From JAISDD01 sp031553935 (lineage in GTDB: Bacteria > Bacillota > Syntrophomonadia > Syntrophomonadales > Syntrophomonadaceae): a stretch of DNA of 39,782 nucleotides. The notes beneath the pieces are model-generated. The model was not told where the DNA came from. It saw only the letters and a list, made by a program, of their open reading frames with translations, and did no database searches. The position numbers and the translations under genes were made by a program. The stretch covers positions 1-39,782 of the forward strand of contig JAVBKS010000060.1 in the NCBI GenBank assembly GCA_031553935.1, read 5' to 3'. This document shows, one piece after another, positions 17,009 to 23,987 of this stretch. Position 1 is the first letter of the stretch, and each line of letters opens with the position of its first letter.

Positions 17009-17672
17009 AGTTAGCCTTCTTAAAGTTCACCTCCTTAATCAGCCAATCGCACCACTCTGCTATTCCAGTTCCATCTTTGCCGGAAACTACAAAAACAGGT
17101 GCATCTGCATTGATTCGTGCTAGATCGGCCCTAAACCTATCTAAACTAAAATCAACATAAGGCATAAGATCAATTTTATTCAGTATCACAACTCGGGCTT
17201 CACGAAAAATCAAAGGGTATTTTAATACCTTGTCATTTCCTTCAGTAGTACTTAAAACTACTGCTTTAAAGTCCTCACCCAAGTTAAATTCTGCCGGACA
17301 TACTAAATTGCCTACATTTTCAATAAAAACTAAATCAAGCTCAGCAATATCAAGCTCAGGTAAGGATTCTTTTATCATTTGAGCATCAAGGTGACAGGCG
17401 CCAATAGTGTTAATCTGCTTAACTATTACGCCTTTTTTCTCAATGCGCTGGGCATCAAAATCTGTATAGAGGTCGCCTTCAATGACCCCGATACGAATGC
17501 TGTCATGCAAGGTCTCAATGGTTCTTTCAAGCAATGTGGTTTTACCAGATCCGGGCGAACTCATTAAGTTGATAACCATTAATTTATGCTTAATGAAAAT
17601 ATTTCTGTTCTGCATTGCTTGCAAATCATTAGCATTTAGGATATTGGCCGCCAGATTAATTTTTTCACTCAT
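16998..17672 (-). CDS. hypB: Nickel-insertion GTPase HypB
   Basis: A 224-aa SIMIBI-class GTPase that hands nickel to the large subunit with HypA. The P-loop is SSPGSGKTTLLE, with IEGDLYTDFDAQRI (switch region), GACHLDAQM (Cys and His of the inter-subunit metal site) and IENVGNLVCPAEFNLGE downstream, and NKIDLMPY for guanine binding. The N-terminus lacks the His-rich nickel-storage stretch found in some HypB proteins. That job may be done by the His-rich CooT fusion two genes upstream. It abuts hypA directly. Confidence 0.95.
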   Translation of the reverse strand: MSEKINLAANILNANDLQAMQNRNIFIKHKLMVINLMSSPGSGKTTLLERTIETLHDSIRIGVIEGDLYTDFDAQRIEKKGVIVKQINTIGACHLDAQMIKESLPELDIAELDLVFIENVGNLVCPAEFNLGEDFKAVVLSTTEGNDKVLKYPLIFREARVVILNKIDLMPYVDFSLDRFRADLARINADAPVFVVSGKDGTGIAEWCDWLIKEVNFKKANSIN

Positions 17673-18017
17673 TTATTCACCCTCAAAATAATCTATAAAC
17701 AATTCTCGTCCGCTGATTATATCGACCTGAAAACCCTGACAGTCCGGGCAGAGCAGATCATATAAATCCCGGGGAGCAAAACTTGTTTGGCAGGTCTTGC
17801 ATAAAGCTTGTACACTTTTAGTCTCAATTTCCAAGCAAGCATCTTGAAAAATCGTGTCAGCAGCAAGAGCTGTAAAGGCAAAACGTAAACTCTCCGGCTC
17901 GGCCATAGTCATATCACCGACCACCAGCTTTATCTTTATGATTTTCTTCATATTATTAGCACTGGCACTGCTTTTTATAGTATCAAATACACTTTTCATT
18001 AAAGAGAGCTCATGCAT
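17673..18017 (-). CDS. hypA: Nickel chaperone HypA
   Basis: A 114-aa nickel-binding chaperone. The N-terminal MHELSLMKSV provides the His2 nickel ligand, and the zinc site is the pair ALCKTC and LLCPDC at about residues 72-93. The length is usual. Its stop is directly next to the hypB start, and it follows the CooT-fusion gene by about 40 nt, so nickel-delivery genes form one run in the operon. Confidence 0.95.
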   Translation of the reverse strand: MHELSLMKSVFDTIKSSASANNMKKIIKIKLVVGDMTMAEPESLRFAFTALAADTIFQDACLEIETKSVQALCKTCQTSFAPRDLYDLLCPDCQGFQVDIISGRELFIDYFEGE

Positions 18018-18058
18018 TATTAAAACCTTTGACCTTTGTTTGCTACTTAAAAAAAACT

Positions 18059-18865
18059 CTAAAAACTCTTAACAAGGGTATAAGTACTGCGGATATTTTC
18101 ATCCTCTACGGCAAATAGGTAATTACCGGGTGCAGATAAAAACAAACGCACTAGCCCCTGGGCATCACTGGTTAAATTAAACGGATAATCAGGATTCTTA
18201 GTCCCGGAATGGGTCACCTGCACTAGAGCATTCTCCAATGGCATTCCATTTTTTACAACCTTTACTTCATATGAAGCACCAATCCTGGCATGGGCATAAT
18301 CGCTCGGGACTATTTCCAGCGGCAAACCCAGCGCCGACAGATCGTGGTGATGGTGATGGCCGATTTCTAACACTATTTTTCCCCAATAGTTGATTTGGTC
18401 AATGGTTTCCTGAACATATACCTGGATCAAACCGTCGGCTTCAAGTCCGAGGTTAAGCCTGAGACCACCATCGATAGTTGAGACCGGAATTGCTGTTTTT
18501 CCGGCGGAACTCAGTGCGTAAGCCTGAATGCCATCAGCAGTCTGCGAAGTATTAGGCTTCATATTATAACCGCGCAATACTTTAATCAGCACTTCTTCAC
18601 CGGCATGAAAATGACCGTGATCAGTAACCGGTTCCAGCCAGAGTTCTTGTCGGTTTTTAACAATGGTGGCAGAGCCGGGTTCTGCAATAATAATACTATG
18701 GTGAACCAGCTGCATTTCCAGAATATTGGCTTTCAGCACTTTGCGCTCTCCAAAAATGTTCTCTAAAAACAGAGTACCGTCATCGCTGGGGATGATCAGA
18801 TCAACACTTTCCATAAACAATTGGTCTTGGCCATTTTTACGCAAGTAAACATTTGCTTCACACAT
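18059..18865 (-). CDS. CooT-like nickel-binding domain fused to a His-rich DUF4198-like domain
   Basis: A 268-aa protein of two parts. Residues 1-62 (MCEANVYL, DLIIPSDDGTLFLENIFGE, LKANILEMQLVHHSI) match the small nickel chaperone CooT, in which Cys2 binds nickel. Residues from about 63 on resemble the DUF4198/NikK-like beta-sandwich family linked to nickel and cobalt uptake, with histidine clusters HGHFH (83-87) and HHHHH (170-174). No signal peptide, so cytoplasmic. It overlaps the FmdE-like gene by 8 nt and sits just before hypA. Inference: nickel storage or delivery for the hydrogenase. The CooT part is more certain than the C-terminal family. Confidence 0.75.
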   Translation of the reverse strand: MCEANVYLRKNGQDQLFMESVDLIIPSDDGTLFLENIFGERKVLKANILEMQLVHHSIIIAEPGSATIVKNRQELWLEPVTDHGHFHAGEEVLIKVLRGYNMKPNTSQTADGIQAYALSSAGKTAIPVSTIDGGLRLNLGLEADGLIQVYVQETIDQINYWGKIVLEIGHHHHHDLSALGLPLEIVPSDYAHARIGASYEVKVVKNGMPLENALVQVTHSGTKNPDYPFNLTSDAQGLVRLFLSAPGNYLFAVEDENIRSTYTLVKSF

Positions 18866-19436
18866 TTTGAAAAACCTCAGTTCTAGAACTTAATACGGGA
18901 CAGCGTGAGTTAGAAAAAGAACTCAGATACTCATGCAAATCATCAAGCTTCTCGTGCCCACAAGCATAGGTTTCCAAACTCCAAATGAACAAGTCTTCGA
19001 TTGAACTTGACATAATTTGCTCAAACAGGAGATTTACTAATTGTTCGTGCCTTATCTCTTCTGCCGGGCTCATAATCCCCAAAGCACTAAGACTTATATA
19101 CTCGTTAATATTTGCTTCTAAATTAGGAGCAAAAACACTTTTAACTACTAACATTAGCTGATTATCAGGATTAATAATTATGGTTTCCCGGGAACCATTA
19201 TTCGTAAGAACCAGGTTTCCTTTGCCGGCGGTACAACCTAATACTGCCTGAATGGCATCAATCGAGCATGAATTATCATTCACAATTGTATACAATTGGC
19301 TGGGCATAGGACTGTCTGATTTTATCCTTAATTGAACTTGTGCTAATTCGGCTAATCTAACCCCAATTAAAAGCTGGGGACAAAAATGGCCATGTAACTG
19401 CAAAGCAAGCTCAAGCGGGGTAGAAGTCTTACACAT
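18858..19436 (-). CDS. FmdE-like protein (formylmethanofuran dehydrogenase subunit E family)
   Basis: A 192-aa protein with the FmdE signature LHGHFCPQLLIGVRLAELA near the N-terminus and NSCSIDAIQAVLGCTAGKGNL in the middle. FmdE proteins are found with molybdenum/tungsten enzymes, but their biochemical role is not settled; metal binding by the His/Cys residues is expected. The usual C-terminal zinc ribbon is reduced to single cysteines (YACGHEK, RCPVL). I use the ATG at 19436 because AAAGGAT precedes it and because it avoids overlap with the upstream gene; a longer in-frame start exists at 19493. Confidence 0.8.
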   Translation of the reverse strand: MCKTSTPLELALQLHGHFCPQLLIGVRLAELAQVQLRIKSDSPMPSQLYTIVNDNSCSIDAIQAVLGCTAGKGNLVLTNNGSRETIIINPDNQLMLVVKSVFAPNLEANINEYISLSALGIMSPAEEIRHEQLVNLLFEQIMSSSIEDLFIWSLETYACGHEKLDDLHEYLSSFSNSRCPVLSSRTEVFQNV

Positions 19437-19449
19437 GGTAATATCCTTT

Positions 19450-19875
19450 CTAGCAGTGTCTCGTATCAGCAAGGCTTTCTCTAAAACAATCAATCAGATG
19501 GTCTATCTGGAGCGGCAGCGAATTATTGCTGGTTCCGCAAATGACTATACCGGATCTGTTCATAGGAATTAAAAACTTAGTTGCCTTAGAGGCAGCGATT
19601 GTTTCAGCCATTCTCGGAGATAACTCGCCGAGAAAGGAATGAGCCGCGATAATTGATACAGAGCCGAAGATATAGTCGACCCGATCAGAATTCCAAATGA
19701 TTGCATTTTCGCCGCTGGCGCCTTCATTAGCACCAGCCTTTAACATGGCATTGGTTGCTAGGGGATTAGTACCCAAGGCAATAATGGTAAAAGCATTGCC
19801 AAAGGCAGCTCGAAATTTTTCAATCAATAATTTACCAATACCTCCACCTTGACCATCCACTACTGCAATCTTCAA
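19450..19875 (-). CDS. DUF3842 family protein
   Basis: A 141-aa Rossmann-like protein with a nucleotide-binding N-terminus (MKIAVVDGQGGGIGKLL), matching the uncharacterised DUF3842 family. GTNPLATNAMLKAGAN and LIPMNRSGIVICG are further family-like blocks. It starts with TTG at 19875 behind GGAAAGTAGG. It is the first gene of the hydrogenase operon, directly behind the riboswitch-like leader, and is followed by the FmdE-like and CooT-fusion genes. This company suggests metal or cofactor handling; no function can be assigned from sequence. Confidence 0.72.
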   Translation of the reverse strand: MKIAVVDGQGGGIGKLLIEKFRAAFGNAFTIIALGTNPLATNAMLKAGANEGASGENAIIWNSDRVDYIFGSVSIIAAHSFLGELSPRMAETIAASKATKFLIPMNRSGIVICGTSNNSLPLQIDHLIDCFRESLADTRHC

Positions 19876-19933
19876 TCTCAGCCTACTTTCCTTAAAAAAA
19901 ACAAATATTGCATAATACCCCTAAAATTAAACA

Positions 19934-19992
19934 TATCGTACCCCTAAATGAAGGATACGATACAACAATTATCAATGGCGAACCCATTGATA
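19934..19992 (-). other. Two hairpins between the riboswitch and the first gene
   Basis: On the minus strand, UAUCAAUGG / CCAUUGAUA (19970-19992, 9 bp, loop GUUCG) is followed by a second stem using UAUCGUA / UACGAUA plus a flanking CC/GG pair (19934-19962). A T-rich stretch (GTTTAATTTT) follows the second one, and TTTGTTTTTTTT lies closer to the gene. They could be the expression platform, but I cannot define a clean terminator/antiterminator pair. Confidence 0.45.
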
Positions 19993-19999
19993 GCTATTT

Positions 20000-20087
20000 C
20001 TCCTTTCCAAAAGGGAGGCTTAGACGTTTCCCTCTAAACCCAACGGCCAAAAACCATAGCATGTACTTTAGGTGATTTGGCTCGGAG
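20000..20087 (-). promoter_or_regulatory. Moco/Tuco riboswitch-like leader RNA
   Basis: Read on the minus strand, the leader has the order of conserved blocks of the Moco RNA motif: 5' CUCC paired with 3' GGAG; CCAAA paired with UUUGG; UUUGGCCGU; a hairpin GGUUUAGA / UCUAAGCC (20017-20040) with loop GGGAAACG; then CCUCCC and GGAAAGG. The E. coli moaA Moco element, as I remember it, shares UUUGGCCGU, the GGG-hairpin-CCUCCC block and GGAAAGG. The extra stem of Moco-type members seems absent, as in tungsten-cofactor (Tuco) variants. It sits 125 nt upstream of the DUF3842 start. Sequence-pattern recognition only. Confidence 0.7.
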
Positions 20088-20101
20088 ACTATTATTAAAT
20101 T

Positions 20102-20140
20102 AAAAAAAAGCTCGGTATTTGATAAACGTTATCAAATACC
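20102..20140. repeat. Perfect 27-bp palindrome in the divergent hydrogenase promoter region
   Basis: Arms GGTATTTGATAA (20114-20125) and TTATCAAATACC (20129-20140) are separated by ACG. On the minus strand a run of eight T (20102-20109) follows the stem after four bases, so it could act as a terminator for a minus transcript. Its centre is also about 40 bp upstream of the riboswitch 5' end, a normal operator or activator position. The halves TTGAT and ATCAA recall FNR sites, but the 7-bp spacing is wrong for FNR. Confidence 0.6.
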
Positions 20141-20306
20141 AGCATATTCGCAATATATTTAGTAAAATACTAACTCGATAATCGCATTCAGTCAAGAGTT
20201 ATCATCATTTGCTATTATTGTTTCGTCTGAAAATGCCGGTTGATTGGAATAATTAAGCTCTTGATTTATATGCAGTCAAGGTTGCTTCTATGCTCGAAAA
20301 GCCACT

Positions 20307-20334
20307 TTGACAAGCCTTTCCTAAATATTGTAAC
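20307..20334 (+). promoter_or_regulatory. Possible promoter of the [FeFe] hydrogenase operon
   Basis: TTGACA (20307-20312) followed after 16 bp by TGTAAC (20329-20334), about 60 bp before the hydA start. The -35 is perfect but the -10 is weak. No other good pair was found in the region. Confidence 0.35.
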
Positions 20335-20393
20335 CCAGTAATTATTGTCTTTTAACCTACCTATTGGTTATTATTATAAAGGAGGGTAGGAAA

Positions 20394-21563
20394 ATGAGCG
20401 CAAATAGTGAAAAGGCAATTTTTGAAATTGATGATTCCTGCAGCGGATGTCACCGTTGCTTTACCTACTGCAAGAGCAGCGGCGCTATTAAAGGATCAAC
20501 CGGTACCAAGCACAGTATTAATGAATCTAAGTGCGTGAATTGCGGGCAATGTCTCTTGCAATGTCCACAGGGAAGCGTCATTTATAACCATATGATTGCA
20601 GAAATCAAAGCCGCTCTTATAGATCCGAGCAAAGAAATTGTTGCTGTTGTTGATCCGGCAGTGAGTATAGCCATAGGTGAAGAGTTTGGCCTTGAGCCGG
20701 GGGTAAACTCCCTGGGTAAAATCTGTGCTGCTCTGCGAATAATTGGATTTAATTTGGTTTTTGACGGTTCTTTTGGAGCTGATATGCTCATTATGGCAGA
20801 GAGTGCCAATATAGCTTCCGCCTTGAAAAAGAAATTAGGAATAAATGGCTTTGAAACTGCCTCGGAATTGCCGGTTCTAAGTTCATCCTGTCCTGCATGG
20901 CTAAAATTTGCCGCTAAAAGATATCCGAAGATTTTGCCGTATCTATCACAAGTAAAATCTCCCCCACAGATAATGGGAACCTTAGTTAAATCATTCCTGG
21001 CAAAGCAAAGTGCCAAGGATATGGCTAGTATCTATGTAGTTTCGATTTCACCCTGTACGGCAGCCCGTTACGAATGTGAACGCCAGAGTCATACCATTAA
21101 TGAGAACAGGGAAGTTGATGCTGTATTGACAACCAGAGATTTAGCATACTTAATCAAAGAGGCAGGAATTGATTTTAGCAAGCTGGCTGAGGAGAGCTGC
21201 GATGAAATCCTGGGCCAGGGAAGCGGAGCAGGAATGATTTTCGGGGCCTGCGGCGGTCAGACGGAAGGGCTGCTGCGCTCTATTTACGAACACTTGAGCG
21301 AAAACACTCTGGAAAACAAGGAATTCTTACCGGCACGTGGCAGTGGCGCCGGCAGGAGCATATCAATTGACATACCGGTTAAAAGCAACGGCGGAAAGCT
21401 TTTGAAATTTCAAGCCGGAATTATTACCTGACTAATTAATGCTACCTCAAGGATTGAGGAAGTGCTGGATGAACGCAGTACATATCATTATATCGAAGTA
21501 AGAGCATGCCCTAATGCTTGCATAAATGGCGGAGGGCAGCCGATAAACAAAGCTATTAGGTAG
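20394..21563 (+). CDS. hydA: [FeFe] hydrogenase catalytic subunit with in-frame UGA (selenocysteine 346)
   Basis: A 389-aa protein if UGA 21429-21431 is read as Sec346. Two [4Fe-4S] ferredoxin motifs come first (CSGCHRCFTYC at 16-26, CVNCGQCLLQC at 47-57). H-cluster motifs follow: SSSCPAW (Cys166), ISPCTAARYE (Cys221) and, only after the UGA, RACPNACINGGGQP (Cys372, Cys376). The last two cysteines are essential ligands, so the protein cannot work if translation stops at the UGA. By eye the Sec falls in a place usually written GLxNA, so it replaces no known ligand. Ser165 stands where active enzymes have the proton-transfer cysteine. ATG 20394 follows AAAGGAGGG. The partner with the Tat signal is hydB, 8 nt downstream. 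A nonsense mutation is the alternative. Confidence 0.82.
21445..21459 (+). promoter_or_regulatory. Bacterial SECIS-like hairpin of hydA
   Basis: Thirteen nt after the UGA (21429-21431), CCUCAA pairs perfectly with UUGAGG around the loop GGA. The loop starts 20 nt after the UGA and opens with G, matching the bacterial SECIS rules and the exact spacing of the hairpin in the [NiFe] large-subunit gene. The two sequences are otherwise unrelated. Confidence 0.72.
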
Positions 21564-21570
21564 GTGTGAA

Positions 21571-21891
21571 ATGAATATTATCGAAGCCCCCACCGGGATA
21601 ACCCGCCGCCAATTCTTTAAAGGAGCCGGTCTTATTGCTGGATTTGCTGTACTTACTGCCTTATCAGCAAAAATCGGATTTAGCATAACGGCTAGAAACC
21701 CGAATACGGCAATCAAAGCTAGAATTGCTGGAATCTATCAATTAGATAATCAAAGCTCAGTGCGTACAGCGCATGAAAACCCCAGCATTGACAAACTTAA
21801 GCAGGTCTTTTCTGAGGGATTTCAGTTTTCGCTTAATGAAGCCGGCAGTAATGACCTGATAAAGCGGAGTTTCATTAAAGAGCTATTATAA
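21571..21891 (+). CDS. hydB: [FeFe] hydrogenase small subunit, Tat-exported
   Basis: A 106-aa small subunit like the periplasmic Desulfovibrio-type HydB. The twin-arginine motif TRRQFFKGA plus a hydrophobic stretch (to about residue 40) should carry the HydA-HydB pair out of the cytoplasm, since HydA itself has no signal. The mature part has the family pattern RIAGIYQLD...AHENPSIDKL. It lies between hydA and the cytochrome b gene. It is somewhat shorter than the roughly 120-aa Desulfovibrio protein. Confidence 0.85.
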   Translation: MNIIEAPTGITRRQFFKGAGLIAGFAVLTALSAKIGFSITARNPNTAIKARIAGIYQLDNQSSVRTAHENPSIDKLKQVFSEGFQFSLNEAGSNDLIKRSFIKELL

Positions 21892-21913
21892 TAGGCTAAG
21901 ATAAAGGAGAAAA

Positions 21914-22558
21914 ATGAGCTTGATTACGAAAATAAAGCGGCATGAGGAATTAACCAGGACTTATCATTGGCTTTTGATTTTCACTTTTACGGGGATATAT
22001 ATATCTGGGTACGGACTGACTTCTAATAGTGAACGCATTGCTGGGTTGGTCGGAGGATTCCCTTTGCTTTCGAAGTTTCATATACTCTTGGGTTTAGGCT
22101 TGATGGGGCTTACTGCAGTTTACATATTATTAAGATTCGAGCGTTATTGTCAGTTCATCGATAATATTAGCACGTTCAGCCGCGACGATATTAAATGGAT
22201 TATAGGTTTGTTTTCAAGACATAATTGGAAAGCCCTGCCCCCTCAAGGCAAGTACAATATGGGACAGAAGTTGTTTTGCTGGGCTTTAATATTTGGAGTT
22301 ATGGCAATGTGCATCTCCGGCACCATGCTGACTATTTATAAAACCGCATTCCTTCCTAAGCTGATAGTTTTCTGGCAGCAGGTTCACCAGCTTACGGCCA
22401 TAATGATTTTAACCCTGATTGCCGGTCATGTTTTCTTTACTGTCTTTTTTCCCTACAGCAGGGGGATGCTGGCAGCTATGCTGATTGATGGAAATTACAG
22501 CGAGAGGCGGGCAAGGGTCAAAAACAGCAAATGGCTGGAGAAATTAATGAACCCTTAA
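21914..22558 (+). CDS. Cytochrome b subunit of the [FeFe] hydrogenase
   Basis: A 214-aa membrane protein resembling the gamma subunit of formate dehydrogenases. Four hydrophobic helices carry candidate heme histidines (TRTYHWLLIF, LSKFHILLG, QQVHQLTAI, IAGHVFFTV). It would connect the exported hydrogenase with the menaquinone pool, an arrangement seen in syntrophic Clostridia, where it allows H2 formation driven by reverse electron flow. AAAGGAG precedes the ATG. The stop overlaps the convergent rarA stop (shared TTAA). Confidence 0.88.
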   Translation: MSLITKIKRHEELTRTYHWLLIFTFTGIYISGYGLTSNSERIAGLVGGFPLLSKFHILLGLGLMGLTAVYILLRFERYCQFIDNISTFSRDDIKWIIGLFSRHNWKALPPQGKYNMGQKLFCWALIFGVMAMCISGTMLTIYKTAFLPKLIVFWQQVHQLTAIMILTLIAGHVFFTVFFPYSRGMLAAMLIDGNYSERRARVKNSKWLEKLMNP

Positions 22559-23883
22559 GCATCTTCATTTACTTGGTTATTCGGCAGTTTATTTAGAAAT
22601 TGTTTGATTTTGTTTTCTCTGATATTATTGCCTGGTTTATAAAACGATTGATAACTGAATCCTTCCGGCAAGTAGCTTTGTTTCACATAACCGCCAAAGT
22701 CATGGGGATATTTGTAGGGGTCCGCTTGGGTGCGGTCTCCGGCATGAGAAATTTTCGGGTTTTGCAAATGAATTGGAATCTGAATTTTATTACTGTTACG
22801 AACTGCTTTAATTGCTGAATTGATAGCAACTACAGTGGAATTGCTTTTGGGAGCACAAGCTAAATAAATAGTGGCTTCCGCTAAAGGAATTCTTGCTTCC
22901 GGCATTCCGATAAACTCCAAAGCTTGAGTAGCGCTTACCGCAACCAATAGAGCAAGGGGATCAGCAAGCCCGATATCTTCAGCAGCATGGACCATTAGCC
23001 GACGGGCAATAAACTTTGGGTCTTCTCCACCCTCCAGCATAGCTGCCAGCCAATATAAAGCGGCATCAGGGTCGGATCCTCTTATGCTTTTGATAAAAGC
23101 AGAGATATTGTCATAATGATAAGACCCATGCTTATCATACTTTATTATCGGTTTATAACCTGCTTGCTCAATTACACTGGCATCAATATTAAGGCAATTA
23201 TTATCAACGAAAGAATTAACAATGGATTCCAGTACGTTTAATGCCATGCGAGCGTCACCTTTAGCGATATTGCTTATCAGTAAGAGAGCTTCTTCAGTAT
23301 AAGTAATGCTTAATAAGCCGAAACCCTTCTCTCTATCATTTATGGCGCGCTTCAAGATTATGCTTATGTGTTCGGGCTCAAGCGGTTTCAAAATATATAT
23401 TTGCAGACGCGAGATCAAGGCATGGTTTAACTCATATAAAGGGTTTTCTGTGGTCGCTCCGATAATAGTCAAGGTTCCGTTTTCTACGAAAGGCAATAAA
23501 CTATCCTGCTGATTTTTATTGAATCGGTGGATTTCATCAATAAACAGTACAGTGCGAATTCCGTGGAACTTTTGCCTGTGACCGGCTTCAGCGGCTGCAT
23601 TTCTAAGATCGGCGGTCCCGGAATTAACTGCGGAGAGTATTTGGAAATGAGAAGCCGTCATCTGGGCAATTATTTGAGCAATTGTAGTCTTTCCTGTGCC
23701 CGCAGGACCAAAGAGTACTAGTGAGTGCAGCTGATCGCGGTCCAATGCATTGCGAAAGGCAGCACCTTTGCTCAGCAAATGTTCTTGCCCGACAATATCA
23801 TCTAAACTGGCAGGTCTCATTCGAAAAGCTAAGGGGGCTTTTTTTTCCTGCATTTTTTCATTACTTAAATCAAATAAATCCAT
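22555..23883 (-). CDS. rarA: Replication-associated recombination protein A (RarA/MgsA)
   Basis: A 442-aa AAA+ ATPase acting at stalled replication forks. The N-terminus FRMRPASLDDIVGQEHLL, Walker A LFGPAGTGKTT, Walker B TVLFIDEIHRFNK, sensor IGATTENP and the C-terminal tetramerisation part (LACAPKSNSTVVAINSA, DPYKYPHDFGGYVKQSYLP) are all complete. Length is usual. It is transcribed toward the [FeFe] hydrogenase operon and diverges from mnmA. Confidence 0.96.
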   Translation of the reverse strand: MDLFDLSNEKMQEKKAPLAFRMRPASLDDIVGQEHLLSKGAAFRNALDRDQLHSLVLFGPAGTGKTTIAQIIAQMTASHFQILSAVNSGTADLRNAAAEAGHRQKFHGIRTVLFIDEIHRFNKNQQDSLLPFVENGTLTIIGATTENPLYELNHALISRLQIYILKPLEPEHISIILKRAINDREKGFGLLSITYTEEALLLISNIAKGDARMALNVLESIVNSFVDNNCLNIDASVIEQAGYKPIIKYDKHGSYHYDNISAFIKSIRGSDPDAALYWLAAMLEGGEDPKFIARRLMVHAAEDIGLADPLALLVAVSATQALEFIGMPEARIPLAEATIYLACAPKSNSTVVAINSAIKAVRNSNKIQIPIHLQNPKISHAGDRTQADPYKYPHDFGGYVKQSYLPEGFSYQSFYKPGNNIRENKIKQFLNKLPNNQVNEDA

Positions 23884-23987
23884 ATAACACCATTACTTAT
23901 TGAACATTGTATATCTATCACTCTTAATTGCTTCTCTCTAAATATTAATGGTAACATGAATGAAAAAAACTAAGCAAGGAACTTGAG

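Noticed and set aside
20114..20140. FNR or Rex binding site
   Set aside because: Half-sites resemble FNR, but the spacing is 7 bp instead of 4, and the Rex pattern needs a 4-bp spacer; reported only as an unassigned palindrome.
21432..21563. Treating the hydA end after the UGA as non-coding
   Set aside because: The 43 codons after the UGA encode ACPNACINGGGQP, the essential last motif of [FeFe] hydrogenases, in frame and at the normal distance.
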